Assembly: GCF_019263805.1 (NCBI RefSeq)
Contig: NZ_CP079195.1
Location: 3,149,001 to 3,213,000 of the forward strand
Source of the DNA: Polaribacter sp. NJDZ03
GTDB lineage: Bacteria; Bacteroidota; Bacteroidia; Flavobacteriales; Flavobacteriaceae
Direction: 5' to 3'
DNA: 64,000 nucleotides
The notes beneath the pieces are model-generated. The model saw only the letters and a list, made by a program, of their open reading frames with translations. It did not search any database and was not told the origin of the DNA. Position numbers and translations under genes: made by a program. Shown piece by piece: positions 29,101-36,854 of this stretch. How positions within the stretch are numbered: the stretch's first letter is position 1; the number at the start of each line of letters is the position of its first letter.

Positions 29101-29436
29101 AATGCAGATCATTTAACAGAATGGGGAGAAACAGAAGATTATACTATTGTTGTAGATAATACAGCTTCTATTGATAGAGTTACTTTTGACGGTTTTAATT
29201 TATTTCCGAACCCAACAAAAGGGGAGTTTACGCTTAATTTACAAGTTGTAAATACAGATAAAGTTTCCGTTCAGTTATTTGATGTTAGAGGAAGATTAAT
29301 TGATGAAAAAACCTATTATAATACCGTTACCAATTTTTCTGAAAGAATCTTTTTTGAAAAAGCTGCTACTGGATTATATTTGTTGAAAGTTACTAATGGA
29401 AATAAACAAACAACAAGAAAACTACTTATAGAGTAA
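26140..29436 (+). CDS. T9SS-secreted reprolysin-like zinc metalloprotease with GEVED domain
   Basis: A secreted peptidase of 1098 residues. The signal peptide is MKTKLLLLFIFLIFFSSIEV with cleavage near VINAQ. A propeptide-like part precedes the catalytic domain, whose zinc motif HEMGHQFGANH (His349, Glu350, His353, His359) and Met-turn SSTIMGYAG-type segment (near 383) mark a metzincin of the M12B-like type. Ig-like segments follow, with an FN3-like one (about 767-850, ending TTYYWRVKAKN). Then comes a GEVED-like domain (about 860-1007, VFVDWNQDFVF and EWGETEDYTI) and a T9SS type A sorting domain (FNLFPNPTKGEF to the end). I chose ATG 26140; residues encoded from 26062 upstream would block the signal peptide and overlap the promoter box. 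It probably degrades external protein. Confidence 0.9.
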   Translation: MKTKLLLLFIFLIFFSSIEVINAQTFLKKIDKNSFTIQEDQMYSKKNFPKAYSLVSIDVNNFNSALKSKSSSKSKQKTIQLPNANGGFSSFIIRETSIFETKLAQKYSMIKSYSAQGIDDPTAVAKISVGTDGFHAVVYSGVEKTLYIDPYSKDKKSLIVYKRSDLDADNDSFTCNVEGFARRSVAETISLKNANDGKLRTFRLALVCSGEYAQFHLTNQNISVAATDEVKKAAVLSAMNTTMTRVNGIFERDLSVRMTMVGDNDKLVFLDADTDNISDTDADTMLNQVQTICDTEIGNANYDIGHLFNTVGEGLAGGGVVCTPGQKARGLSGRSQPIGDAYDVDFVAHEMGHQFGANHTQSNSSCNRFNSTAVEPGSASTIMGYAGICAPNVQSQSDDYFNAVSIAEMWNIISSTANCAVLTDTNNSAPTANAGLDYSIPKSTPFLLKGVGTDADGIASLTYNWEQTDNQSATMPPRETNSGGPMFRSLPSAISPKRYMPALETVLAGSTSSTWEVLPSVARKLNFSFLVRDNHFGGGSTARDNMTVTVEDAEAFTVLTPSTVVSWYAGTTQNITWNKGTTDIAPINCKNVTIKLSLDGGITYPVILKENTPNDGSENIVIPENPTTSARIMVEAVDNIFYNVNATNFTINSSKPTFVMTNTNGDQSVCDTGNKAISYILNFDFINGFSENVSLSASGQPTGSTVSFSPSILSVDGNVTMNVAGLNGAIAQPYTINVKGTSTSVSENIDIQLNVTTSSFGTLTLISPADDAVDVGLSRALSWSADTNASNYNVQVATDSGFTRLFINENVTLNEYFLSGLDVNTTYYWRVKAKNTCAEGDFSNIFQFKTLVPAYCTSTFTDDIDGKEFITNITFNTINNDSGNAAVNGYEDFTAIETNVKRGEAHQISVTLDTGGFQDHVYVFVDWNQDFVFDKTTERYDLGSESADIGVKNLMITVPTDAKFGSTTMRVVIEYDDSIGGFGDGSCNADHLTEWGETEDYTIVVDNTASIDRVTFDGFNLFPNPTKGEFTLNLQVVNTDKVSVQLFDVRGRLIDEKTYYNTVTNFSERIFFEKAATGLYLLKVTNGNKQTTRKLLIE

Positions 29437-29457
29437 CAATATATTTTTGTACTATGT

Positions 29458-29492
29458 TAAAACCACATTATAAAAACGATGTGGTTTTTTTA
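29458..29492 (+). terminator. Terminator of the metalloprotease gene
   Basis: Stem AAACCACAT / ATGTGGTTT with a loop of about 10 nt, then seven T. It begins about 22 bp after the stop codon. Confidence 0.85.
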
Positions 29493-29495
29493 TGG

Positions 29496-29885
29496 CTAAC
29501 TTCCAAAAAAGAAAGTGTGTAAATATCTACCAGGAGTAAACGTAAAACCTCCAGCAATAACAATAGCACCAACATAGAGAAAGATCATTTTTAGTTTATG
29601 TTTTTTAATTTGCTTCTTTTTTATGGCGATAATAGCCGTAGGAATACTGTAAAGTGTTAAAAAACTAAACAAATGAATAAATCCAAAATGATTTAAAACC
29701 TGAGGACCAACATAAGCAGGCATAAATAAGGTAATAATTGCTGTAATCATCATTAAGAGCATGTATATTTTACCTAAGTCTCTATGAAAAGGAGTTCCTT
29801 TTTTAACAGCTAAAAGATAAGCTCCAATAAAGACACACGGAACAACCGTTATTAAATGTGCGTACATTAAATATTTATATTCCAT
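29496..29885 (-). CDS. DUF2306-like membrane protein
   Basis: A 129-residue inner-membrane protein with four hydrophobic helices. It matches the DUF2306 pattern: an early His in the first helix (YAHLITVVPCVFIGAYLL), the loop GTPFHRDLGKIYMLLM with the conserved HR-x-x-G, and HFGFIHLFSFLTLYSI in the third helix. The conserved His residues suggest cofactor or metal binding, but no function is known to me. It ends just after the convergent protease terminator and starts 27 bp from a palindromic terminator upstream. Confidence 0.75.
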   Translation of the reverse strand: MEYKYLMYAHLITVVPCVFIGAYLLAVKKGTPFHRDLGKIYMLLMMITAIITLFMPAYVGPQVLNHFGFIHLFSFLTLYSIPTAIIAIKKKQIKKHKLKMIFLYVGAIVIAGGFTFTPGRYLHTFFFGS

Positions 29886-29910
29886 AGTTTTTTTACTAAA
29901 ATAGGAAAAT

Positions 29911-29946
29911 AAAAAAACCGTATCAAATTTGATACGGTTTTTTACT
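29911..29946. terminator. Bidirectional terminator after pruA
   Basis: AAAAACCGTATCAAATTTGA with its complementary half TACGGTTTTTT forms a perfect palindrome flanked by A and T runs. It stops pruA on the minus strand. Confidence 0.85.
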
Positions 29947-29961
29947 AAATATTATTTTTTC

Positions 29962-31587
29962 TTATCCTAAGAAAGGGTATTTGTAATCTGTAGGAGAAAC
30001 CAATGTTTCTTTGATCAATCTAACAGAAGTCCAACGTAATAAGTTTTGTGCAGAACCCGCTTTATCATTTGTTCCAGAAGCTCTTGCTCCTCCAAATGGT
30101 TGCTGACCAACAACAGCTCCAGATGGCTTGTCGTTAATATAAAAGTTTCCAGCAGCATTTTCTAATGCTTTAGAAGCTTTTTCTACAATATATCTATCCG
30201 TAGAAAAGATAGCACCTGTTAATCCGTATTCTGTAGATTCATCTACTAATTTTAATGAAGCTTCCCAATCTGCATCTTCATATACATAAACCGTCATCAC
30301 TGGGCCAAATAACTCAGTTGTCATGGTTGCGTATTTTGGAGATTGACTAACAATTACAGTAGGCTCTATAAAGTAACCAAAAGATTTGTCGTGGTTTCCA
30401 CCAATAATTATTTCTGCATCTTTATCTGTTTTTGCGGCATCAATATAACTTGTAATTTTATCAAAAGAACCTTCGTGAATAACTGCATTTATAAAGTTAG
30501 AGGTATCTTCTGGAGACCCCATTTTTAACTCGCTTGCTTGTGCAATTAAGTGTTTCTTAACTTCTGGCCAAAGTGACGCAGGAATGTAAGAACGAGAAGC
30601 AGCAGAACATTTTTGACCTTGGTATTCAAAAGCACCTCTTGTCATTGCTGTTGCAACTTGTAAAGGATTTGATGAGTTGTGCACCCAGATAAAATCTTTT
30701 CCACCAGTTTCTCCAACAATTCTTGGATATGTTTTATAGGTATGAATGTTGTTACCTATTTGTTTCCATAATTCTTTAAAAACGTGTGTAGAACCTGTAA
30801 AGTGTAATCCAGAGAAATCTGGAGAAGCTAATACAGTATCAGAAATCATAACAGGATCTCCGTAAACAACGTTAATTACACCATCTGGCAAACCAGCTTC
30901 TTTAAATAAATCTACAATTACTTGTGCAGAATAAGCTTGATGATCAGAAGGTTTCCAAACAACAACATTACCCATTAAAGCAGCAGATGCAGGTAAGTTT
31001 GCAGCAATAGATGTAAAGTTAAAAGGAGAAATAGCGTAGATAAATCCTTCTAAAGGTCTGTACTCAACTCTGTTCCATACTCCAGGAGAAGATGTTGGCT
31101 GATCTTTAAAGATGTCCGTCATGTATTCTACGTTAAAACGGAAGAAATCGATCATTTCACAAGCAGCATCAATTTCTGCTTGATACACGTTTTTAGATTG
31201 TGCAATCATTGTTGCAGCATTCATTCTTGCTCTATAAGGTCCTGCTAATAATTCTGCAGCCTTTAAGAAAATAGAAGCACGCTCCATCCAACTTACATTA
31301 GACCAAGCCTCTCTAGCAGCTAAAGCTGTAGAAATAGCAGCATCTACATGTATTTTATCTGCTGTGTGATATTGCCCAACCACATGTTTATGATCATGAG
31401 GAGGTGTAATATTTTTAGTGTTTCCTGTTCTAACTTCTTCACCATTAATATGCATTGGCACATCAATATTGCTGTTAAACATAGCTTTATAAGTAGCTAA
31501 TAATTCTTCCTTTTCAGGAGAGCCTGGAGCATACCCTTTTACAGGTTCGTTTACTGCTTTCGGAACATTATAAAATCCTCTTGACAT
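29962..31587 (-). CDS. pruA: L-glutamate gamma-semialdehyde (1-pyrroline-5-carboxylate) dehydrogenase
   Basis: Oxidises glutamate semialdehyde to glutamate with NAD+, the second step of proline breakdown. The 541 residues form a complete aldehyde dehydrogenase. They show PFNFTSIAANLPASAALMGN (cofactor-site start), HFTGSTHVFKELW, the catalytic Glu in VGETGGKDF near residue 290, and the nucleophile Cys in GQKCSAASR near 326. The terminal GGARASGTNDKAG segment is also present. There is no fused proline dehydrogenase, as usual in Bacteroidetes. It starts at ATG 31587 with a spacer of about 150 bp to the divergent NRDE gene. Confidence 0.95.
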   Translation of the reverse strand: MSRGFYNVPKAVNEPVKGYAPGSPEKEELLATYKAMFNSNIDVPMHINGEEVRTGNTKNITPPHDHKHVVGQYHTADKIHVDAAISTALAAREAWSNVSWMERASIFLKAAELLAGPYRARMNAATMIAQSKNVYQAEIDAACEMIDFFRFNVEYMTDIFKDQPTSSPGVWNRVEYRPLEGFIYAISPFNFTSIAANLPASAALMGNVVVWKPSDHQAYSAQVIVDLFKEAGLPDGVINVVYGDPVMISDTVLASPDFSGLHFTGSTHVFKELWKQIGNNIHTYKTYPRIVGETGGKDFIWVHNSSNPLQVATAMTRGAFEYQGQKCSAASRSYIPASLWPEVKKHLIAQASELKMGSPEDTSNFINAVIHEGSFDKITSYIDAAKTDKDAEIIIGGNHDKSFGYFIEPTVIVSQSPKYATMTTELFGPVMTVYVYEDADWEASLKLVDESTEYGLTGAIFSTDRYIVEKASKALENAAGNFYINDKPSGAVVGQQPFGGARASGTNDKAGSAQNLLRWTSVRLIKETLVSPTDYKYPFLG

Positions 31588-31740
31588 TTGTGTGTATTTT
31601 AAGTTTTAATCGACTAATTTTGAGTTTCAAAGTTACAATTTTTGTTTCAATAATTTTAACTGAATTTTTATCTACTTTGTTAAGGAATGCATAAAGATAT
31701 CGTCTAAACGTAAAGTTTATCATAATTAATTATAGAATAT

Positions 31741-32445
31741 ATGTGTACAGTAAGTTATTTACCTTTAGGCGATAATGATTTTATCTTAACTTCTAATAGA
31801 GATGAGACTCCATTAAGAAATACAATTCCACCCCAAAAATATGTAGAAAATGGAGTAGAATTAACATATCCTAAAGATCAATTAGCTGGAGGAACCTGGA
31901 TTGGTTTAAGTGATAAAAGTAGACTAGTTTGCCTTTTAAATGGAGGTTTTAAAATACATACAAGAAAGAGTTCTTATAAAATGAGTAGAGGGATTATTGT
32001 AAAAAATATTTTAACTGCTGATAATGGTGTAGTTTATATAAATAATTTCGACTTTACAGAAATAGAGCCTTTTACCTTGGTTTTGGTCGATTGGAAAAAT
32101 GATTTAGAAACCTACGAATTGGTTTGGGACGGAACTGTAAAACATTTTAATAAATTACCACAAGAACCTAAAATTTGGTCTTCCTCTACTTTATACACAG
32201 AAGAAATGAAAGAGATGAGACAAGTTTGGTTTTCTAATTGGTTATTAGATAATAATGAATTTCATCAAGAAAAAATAGTAGAATTTCATCAGAAAGAAAA
32301 CCTAGGAACTTTAGGTACTTCTCCTAAAATGAAACGCGAATTTGTAGAAACGGTGAGTGTTACATCCGTTATTAAAAAGAATTTAGACGTTAAAATGCAC
32401 TATTTAGATTTTGTAAATACACCTAAAACAATGCAAAAGCAATAA
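31741..32445 (+). CDS. NRDE-family (TANGO2-like) protein
   Basis: A 234-residue protein of the NRDE family, begun by MCTVSYLPLGDNDFILTSNRDE. The Cys at position 2 and the NRDE motif are typical and suggest an N-terminal-nucleophile-like fold with Cys exposed after Met removal. GGTWIGLS and LLNGGFK also fit. The biochemical role is unknown to me; TANGO2 relatives have been linked to heme or acyl-lipid handling. The 3' end overlaps the convergent DUF3667 gene by 23 bp. Confidence 0.85.
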   Translation: MCTVSYLPLGDNDFILTSNRDETPLRNTIPPQKYVENGVELTYPKDQLAGGTWIGLSDKSRLVCLLNGGFKIHTRKSSYKMSRGIIVKNILTADNGVVYINNFDFTEIEPFTLVLVDWKNDLETYELVWDGTVKHFNKLPQEPKIWSSSTLYTEEMKEMRQVWFSNWLLDNNEFHQEKIVEFHQKENLGTLGTSPKMKREFVETVSVTSVIKKNLDVKMHYLDFVNTPKTMQKQ

Positions 32446-33496
32446 ATGAAATAAAAACAACGCCTAGTGAAGTAAAAGTCATAAATAAAACATTTGCAAA
32501 TAAGTATTTAAATAATGTTTTAATAAAGCTTTGTTCGTAGAAGTTTTTCATTGCTAGAAATAAATATAATAAAAAAAGCAATAAAAATAAACCTGTATAA
32601 CAGTCTGTTTCTATAAAAATATTTAGAACATAAAATATTGAAAGTAGCAAGAAAAATAGCGTTTGCGTATGAAAAACAAAGATTAAATGCTCTACATAGG
32701 TAAACTTACTTCGAATGTAAATGAACTTTAAAAAGAGAGTAAATAAGGGTAGTAGTATAAATAACGCAATTGAAGAGTAAGAAATAAATTGCTTTTTTAA
32801 CTTTTTGGAAACTGTGCTATCTGTAAAAATAGTATTGATTAACTGAGACCTAGAATACCAAAATTTGTTCGAAAAACTTTTATGAATTTTTAAACTATCT
32901 AGAGCATCATCTACATACAGGTTAGGATGCTGTTTTTGAAACTTCAGCATTTTAACTATTTTTATTTCTTTGCCACCAACTTTAAGGAATGGCATTTTAG
33001 AAATAGTATCTTTAATAGCGGTTAATGTGGAATCTGTTTCTTTTAAATTTAAGATAGAATCCTTTTTTTGATTTTCTTTTAAATTGATATTTATAGCGTT
33101 AAAAACATCAGTATTTTTTTGGTTTTTACCGTTTCTAAAGTTATTAAAATCGTTATAACTGTCTGTAATACCTATAATTAAAAAGAAGATAACAGAAACA
33201 GTTAAGTAGAATTTAAAAGGGTTAGAATAGCGTTGTCTTTTACCTGCAATGTAATTTTTAGAAACTTCTCCGGGTCTTATTAAAAGCGGAATTAATGTTT
33301 TCCAAAATTTAGCATCAAAATTAAACAAGCCGTTAAATAAATGATGAATAAAACTGTAAAAAGTAATTCTATTTCCTTTATTTTCCTGACCACAATCTGG
33401 ACAAAATTTTTCTTGACCACTAAAAGGATGTCCACAGTTTAAACATGCAGGGTCTTTTATACTAATTGCTTTCTTTTTAGATTTTGCTAGTTTAAT
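32423..33496 (-). CDS. DUF3667 zinc-ribbon membrane protein, probably with a non-AUG start
   Basis: From TTG 33328 the frame gives 301 residues (FNFDAKFWKTLIPLLIRPGE, then about four membrane helices). It stays open upstream and encodes exactly the zinc ribbon expected at the start of DUF3667 proteins: C-x-x-C in PACLNCGHPFSG and C-x-x-C in KFCPDCGQ, then NRITFYSFIHHLFNG. No ATG, GTG or TTG precedes the ribbon before the stop at 33536-33538. The most likely start is ATT at 33496-33494 (IKLAKSKKKA), overlapping the end of apaG by 10 nt and so translationally coupled. That gives 357 residues. A sequence error or a minor CTA/ATA start cannot be excluded. Function unknown. Confidence 0.72.
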   Translation of the reverse strand: MKLAKSKKKAISIKDPACLNCGHPFSGQEKFCPDCGQENKGNRITFYSFIHHLFNGLFNFDAKFWKTLIPLLIRPGEVSKNYIAGKRQRYSNPFKFYLTVSVIFFLIIGITDSYNDFNNFRNGKNQKNTDVFNAININLKENQKKDSILNLKETDSTLTAIKDTISKMPFLKVGGKEIKIVKMLKFQKQHPNLYVDDALDSLKIHKSFSNKFWYSRSQLINTIFTDSTVSKKLKKQFISYSSIALFILLPLFTLFLKFIYIRSKFTYVEHLIFVFHTQTLFFLLLSIFYVLNIFIETDCYTGLFLLLFLLYLFLAMKNFYEQSFIKTLFKYLFANVLFMTFTSLGVVFISFIAFALF

Positions 33497-33873
33497 ATTG
33501 CTTTGGTTGTTAGTTGAAAGGTTGGTATTATAACTTTAAATTGCTCAAAAGTATCCAAGTTTATCATGGTGTAGAAACCTTTCATGGCACCAATGTTAGA
33601 TTCTAAAAAACAACCAGAACTATACGTATATGTGTCGTTTGGTTTTAGAGTTGGGGTTTGCCCCACAACACCTTCTCCGCTAACAATTTCTGTATTATTA
33701 AGTGTATCGAAAATTGTCCAAAAACGATCTGTTAGTTTTACTGTTTCTGTAGATTTATTTTCAATAGTAATTACATACCCAAAAATGTGGTGCAGTCTGT
33801 TGTTTCTATAATTAGTGCCTTTATATTTAGTATCAACAGAAATTTTTATGCCTTTTGTAATTTGGTTTATCAT
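33487..33873 (-). CDS. apaG: ApaG domain protein
   Basis: A 128-residue single-domain ApaG protein with a fibronectin-III-like beta sandwich. Family marks are NNRLHHIFGYVITIENKSTETVKL, GEGVVGQTPTLKPNDTYTYSSGC and MKGFYTMI. It has been linked to cobalt/magnesium resistance in enterobacteria; its molecular job is not settled. The frame ends with TAG at 33487-33489, inside the coupling region for the DUF3667 gene. Confidence 0.92.
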   Translation of the reverse strand: MINQITKGIKISVDTKYKGTNYRNNRLHHIFGYVITIENKSTETVKLTDRFWTIFDTLNNTEIVSGEGVVGQTPTLKPNDTYTYSSGCFLESNIGAMKGFYTMINLDTFEQFKVIIPTFQLTTKAILN

Positions 33874-34084
33874 CTATAGTAAATGTAGTTTTTTTGATTT
33901 TAAATTACAAATGATTTTTAACCTCATTTATATTTATTTAAAATTATAGTGAATATAAGGTAGGTTTTCTCACTAACAACTCATATAAATTATAAGTGTT
34001 ATTAGATAGGAGCTTCCGTGTTATTCTTTTTTAGCTTTTTGTAAACTACACTTTCGTATTATAACTGATTTTCTATTTTATATT

Positions 34085-34130
34085 GTGTAAAGTTTACTCG
34101 TTTACACTATTAATTACACATGTTTTACAC
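34085..34130 (+). promoter_or_regulatory. Inverted-repeat cluster, candidate activator (UAS) site
   Basis: GTGTAAA (34085-34091), 9 bp, TTTACAC (34101-34107), then a third copy in TGTTTTACAC (34124-34130). The centre lies roughly 90-130 bp upstream of a sigma-54-like promoter, a normal distance for an NtrC-type activator. The rest of 33874-34218 shows no gene. Confidence 0.45.
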
Positions 34131-34218
34131 GGATTAATTAAAGTGGTATAAAACATAAAAATAATTAAACGATTGATTTTAAAGGTTTAACGAGTGATTG
34201 TTGTAGGGTGATTCTTCA

Positions 34219-34233
34219 TGGCATATTTATTTC
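34219..34233 (+). promoter_or_regulatory. Candidate sigma-54 promoter of the PepSY-like array
   Basis: TGGCATATTTATTTC against the consensus TGGCAC-N5-TTGC: the GG (-24) and spacing are exact, and the -12 element is TTTC for TTGC. It is 44 bp before the first array ATG. No TAnnTTTG box is seen in this leader. Confidence 0.5.
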
Positions 34234-34276
34234 TATATACTAATCAGAAATAATAACAACCTTAAAAACTTATATC

Positions 34277-34606
34277 ATGAAAAAATTAATTTTTACAGTA
34301 GCAGTAGCAATCTTATCAAGTGGAGTTTCAATCTCAGCCGCTAACATTAACAATAATAATCATTCTGATGAAGTAATTGTAATGACAATTAATGAAGAGT
34401 TTAAAGAAGTTGCTTTAGAAGATTTGCCAGAAGGAGTAAGTAATGCAATCTTAAAAGATTATGCAACGGCTATTATTGGAAAAGCATACGTTAATGGAAG
34501 TGAACAATACAAAATAGAACTTACTATTGATGAAACTGAAAGTGTAGTTTACGCAGATAAAGAAGGTAATTGGTTAAAAGAAGGTGATGTTGTAATAACA
34601 GAATAA
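34277..34606 (+). CDS. Secreted PepSY-like protein, array copy 1
   Basis: 109 residues: a signal peptide (MKKLIFTVAVAILSSGVSIS, cleaved near ISAA), a short Asn-rich linker, then one domain with the pattern FKEVALEDLPEGVSNAI, KAYVNGSEQYKIELT and VVYADKEGNWL. This matches the PepSY-like (BLIP-like) fold of small periplasmic Bacteroidetes proteins. It is the most diverged member of six tandem copies and the first after the sigma-54-like promoter. The leader and linker differ from copies 2-6, suggesting it is the oldest. Periplasmic location is inferred; the ligand or partner is unknown. Confidence 0.82.
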   Translation: MKKLIFTVAVAILSSGVSISAANINNNNHSDEVIVMTINEEFKEVALEDLPEGVSNAILKDYATAIIGKAYVNGSEQYKIELTIDETESVVYADKEGNWLKEGDVVITE

Positions 34607-34702
34607 GATTACAATAATTTAGCTAAGTAGTTACATATATAAGAATCTTTAACTACAAATTTTAAAATATCAAATTATAAATAATATTAAAAATATACAA
34701 TC

Positions 34703-35032
34703 ATGAGAAAATTAATTTTAACAGTAACCGTAGCGCTTTTAACGAGTGGAGTATCAGTATTTGCAGCAGAGAATATTCATATTAACAATGCAGATGAAAT
34801 TGTTGTGGTAATAAATAATGACGATTTTAAAGAGATTTCAGCAAAGGAATTACCAGCAGCAGTTTCTAGCGCAATTATAAAAAATTTCCCATCAGGTATC
34901 GTTAATAAACTATATGTAAATGGTAATGAACAATATAAAATTGATCTTACTATTGATGAAACGGATGCTGTAGTTTATGCAGATAAAGAAGGAAACTGGA
35001 TAGAGGAAACAGATGTTATAGTAGTAGAATAA
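34703..35032 (+). CDS. Secreted PepSY-like protein, array copy 2
   Basis: 109 residues. The signal peptide (MRKLILTVTVALLTSGVSVF, cleaved near AAE) is the same as in copies 3-6. The domain has FKEISAKELPAAVSSAI and NKLYVNGNEQYKIDLT, and ends in EETDVIVVE. Its own version of the middle (KNFPSGIVNK) sets it apart from copies 3 and 4. It starts 96 bp after copy 1; no promoter or terminator is seen in the gap, so cotranscription is likely. Confidence 0.82.
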   Translation: MRKLILTVTVALLTSGVSVFAAENIHINNADEIVVVINNDDFKEISAKELPAAVSSAIIKNFPSGIVNKLYVNGNEQYKIDLTIDETDAVVYADKEGNWIEETDVIVVE

Positions 35033-35126
35033 GAATAAGTTAGTGTATAGAAGTATAGTGATTAGAGATTTAGGGATCTTTAATTTTAAAACATTCAAAC
35101 ATAAAATAATATAAAAACATACAATC

Positions 35127-35456
35127 ATGAGAAAATTAATTTTAACAGTAACCGTAGCACTTTTAACAAGTGGAGTATCAGTATTTGCAGCAAACAATAT
35201 CAACACGAACAATACAGATGAAATTGTTGTAGTAGTAATGAATGATGATTTTAAAGAAATTACAGCAAAGGAATTACCAATGGAAGTTTCTAACGCAATT
35301 ATAAAAGATTTTGGAACGGCTACAGTTAACAAACTATATGTAAACAGTAGTGAACAGTACAAAATAGAATTGACTAACGATGGAGTTGAAACTACCGTTT
35401 ATGCAGATAAAGAAGGAAACTGGATAGAAGACACCGATCTTATAGTAGTAGAATAA
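35127..35456 (+). CDS. Secreted PepSY-like protein, array copy 3
   Basis: 109 residues, almost identical to copy 4: I count four differences (T/A in the linker, M/V after ELP, F/L in KDFG, L/V near the end). The spacing from copy 2 to 3 and from 3 to 4 is 424 bp in each case, showing duplication of gene plus leader as one unit. The domain contains NKLYVNSSEQYKIELTNDGVE. Confidence 0.82.
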   Translation: MRKLILTVTVALLTSGVSVFAANNINTNNTDEIVVVVMNDDFKEITAKELPMEVSNAIIKDFGTATVNKLYVNSSEQYKIELTNDGVETTVYADKEGNWIEDTDLIVVE

Positions 35457-35550
35457 GTACAAGTTAGTGTATAGAAGTATAGCGATTAGAGATTTAGGGA
35501 TCTTTAATTTTAAAACATTCAAACATAAAATAATATAAAAACATACAATC

Positions 35551-35880
35551 ATGAGAAAATTAATTTTAACAGTAACCGTAGCACTTTTAACAAGTGGAGT
35601 ATCAGTATTTGCAGCAAACAATATCAACACTAACAATGCAGATGAAATTGTTGTAGTAGTAATGAATGATGATTTTAAAGAAATTACAGCAAAGGAATTA
35701 CCAGTGGAAGTTTCTAACGCAATTATAAAAGATCTTGGAACGGCTACAGTTAACAAACTATATGTAAACAGTAGTGAACAGTACAAAATAGAATTGACTA
35801 ACGATGGAGTTGAAACTACCGTTTATGCAGATAAAGAAGGGAACTGGATAGAAGACACCGATGTTATAGTAGTAGAATAA
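35551..35880 (+). CDS. Secreted PepSY-like protein, array copy 4
   Basis: 109 residues. A near-duplicate of copy 3 with the same signal peptide, linker and EDTDVIVVE end. The untranslated leader (ATTAGAGATTTAGGGATCTT, then about 60 bp) also repeats. The recent copy pair implies the array is still changing in size. Confidence 0.82.
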   Translation: MRKLILTVTVALLTSGVSVFAANNINTNNADEIVVVVMNDDFKEITAKELPVEVSNAIIKDLGTATVNKLYVNSSEQYKIELTNDGVETTVYADKEGNWIEDTDVIVVE

Positions 35881-35954
35881 GTACAGTGATTAGAGATTTA
35901 GGGATCTTTAATTTTAAAACATTCAAACATAAAATAATATAAAAACATACAATC

Positions 35955-36284
35955 ATGAGAAAATTAATTTTAACAGTAACCGTAGCACTTTTAACAAGTG
36001 GAGTATCAGTATTTGCAGCAAACAATATCAACACTAACAATACAGATGAAATTGTTGTAGTAGTAACTAATGATGATTTTAAAGAAATAAGTGTAAAAGA
36101 ATTACCAGTAGCGGTTTCTAACGCAATTGTAAAAGATTTTGGAACAGCTACAGCTATTAAGGCATACGTAAACGGTAGTGAGCAATATAAGTTTGAACTT
36201 ACTTTAGACGGGGCTGAAAGTGTAGTTTATGCAGATAAAGAAGGTAATTGGTTAAAAGAAACCGATGTTATAGTAGTAGAATAA
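35955..36284 (+). CDS. Secreted PepSY-like protein, array copy 5
   Basis: 109 residues. The first half resembles copies 3 and 4. The second half (KAYVNGSEQYKFELTLDGAESVVYADKEGNWLKE) resembles copy 1, which looks like a mosaic from recombination between copies. It starts 404 bp after copy 4, the gap being 20 bp shorter than in the other repeats. Confidence 0.82.
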   Translation: MRKLILTVTVALLTSGVSVFAANNINTNNTDEIVVVVTNDDFKEISVKELPVAVSNAIVKDFGTATAIKAYVNGSEQYKFELTLDGAESVVYADKEGNWLKETDVIVVE

Positions 36285-36367
36285 GGGTGTAGTATTACAG
36301 TGATTACAGATCTAAGGATCTTTAATTTAAAAGTATTCAATCATAAAAAATATAAAAACATATAATC

Positions 36368-36730
36368 ATGAGAAAATTAATTTTAACAGTAACCGTAGCA
36401 CTTTTAACAAGTGGAGTATCAGTATTTGCAGCAGACAATATCCAAACGAACAATGTAGACGAAATTGTTGTAGTAGTAACGAATGATGATTTTAAAGAAA
36501 TAAGTGTAAAAGAATTGCCAGAAGCGGTTTCTAATTCAGTTTCAAGAGATTTTTCTACAGCTACAGTAGTTAAAGCATATTTAAATGGTAGTGAGCAGTA
36601 TAAAATTGAACTTACTGCAGATGGAACTCAAGGTATTGTTTATTTAGATAAAGAAGGAAACTGGTTAAAAGGTACAGACATTATATCACCAAGTGAAGAA
36701 GGGGACGTTAGTGAAGAAAAAGAGGAGTAG
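36368..36730 (+). CDS. Secreted PepSY-like protein, array copy 6 with acidic tail
   Basis: 120 residues. Same signal peptide and domain type (FKEISVKELPEAVSNSV, KAYLNGSEQYKIELT), but the end differs: after LKGTDII it has an acidic tail PSEEGDVSEEKEE absent from the other copies. It is the last copy before a strong terminator, and the response regulator gene follows. Confidence 0.82.
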   Translation: MRKLILTVTVALLTSGVSVFAADNIQTNNVDEIVVVVTNDDFKEISVKELPEAVSNSVSRDFSTATVVKAYLNGSEQYKIELTADGTQGIVYLDKEGNWLKGTDIISPSEEGDVSEEKEE

Positions 36731-36771
36731 TTAGAAGACTTAAGGATCTTTAACCTCAATTTTTCAAAGAG

Positions 36772-36808
36772 AAAGACATTTTTTAATTAAAATGTCTTTT
36801 TTTTTTAC
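36772..36808 (+). terminator. Terminator of the PepSY-like array
   Basis: Stem AAAGACATTTT / AAAATGTCTTT with an AT loop and a run of about ten T, 41 bp after the stop of copy 6. It separates the array from the regulator gene. Confidence 0.85.
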
Positions 36809-36827
36809 CACAATCAATTTATCTTGA

Positions 36828-36835
36828 TATTTTTG
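36828..36835 (+). promoter_or_regulatory. Promoter -7 box of the response regulator gene
   Basis: TATTTTTG (TAnnTTTG type) 19 bp before the ATG at 36855, directly after the array terminator. The regulator thus appears to have its own housekeeping promoter. Confidence 0.45.
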
Positions 36836-36854
36836 TAAGAAATGTATAAGCTTT

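Noticed and set aside
34910..35786. Two nearly identical 150-codon minus-strand frames as a gene pair
   Set aside because: They lie antisense to PepSY-like copies 2-4 and are alike only because those copies are duplicated; hydrophobic Leu/Ile-rich content comes from AT-rich leaders.
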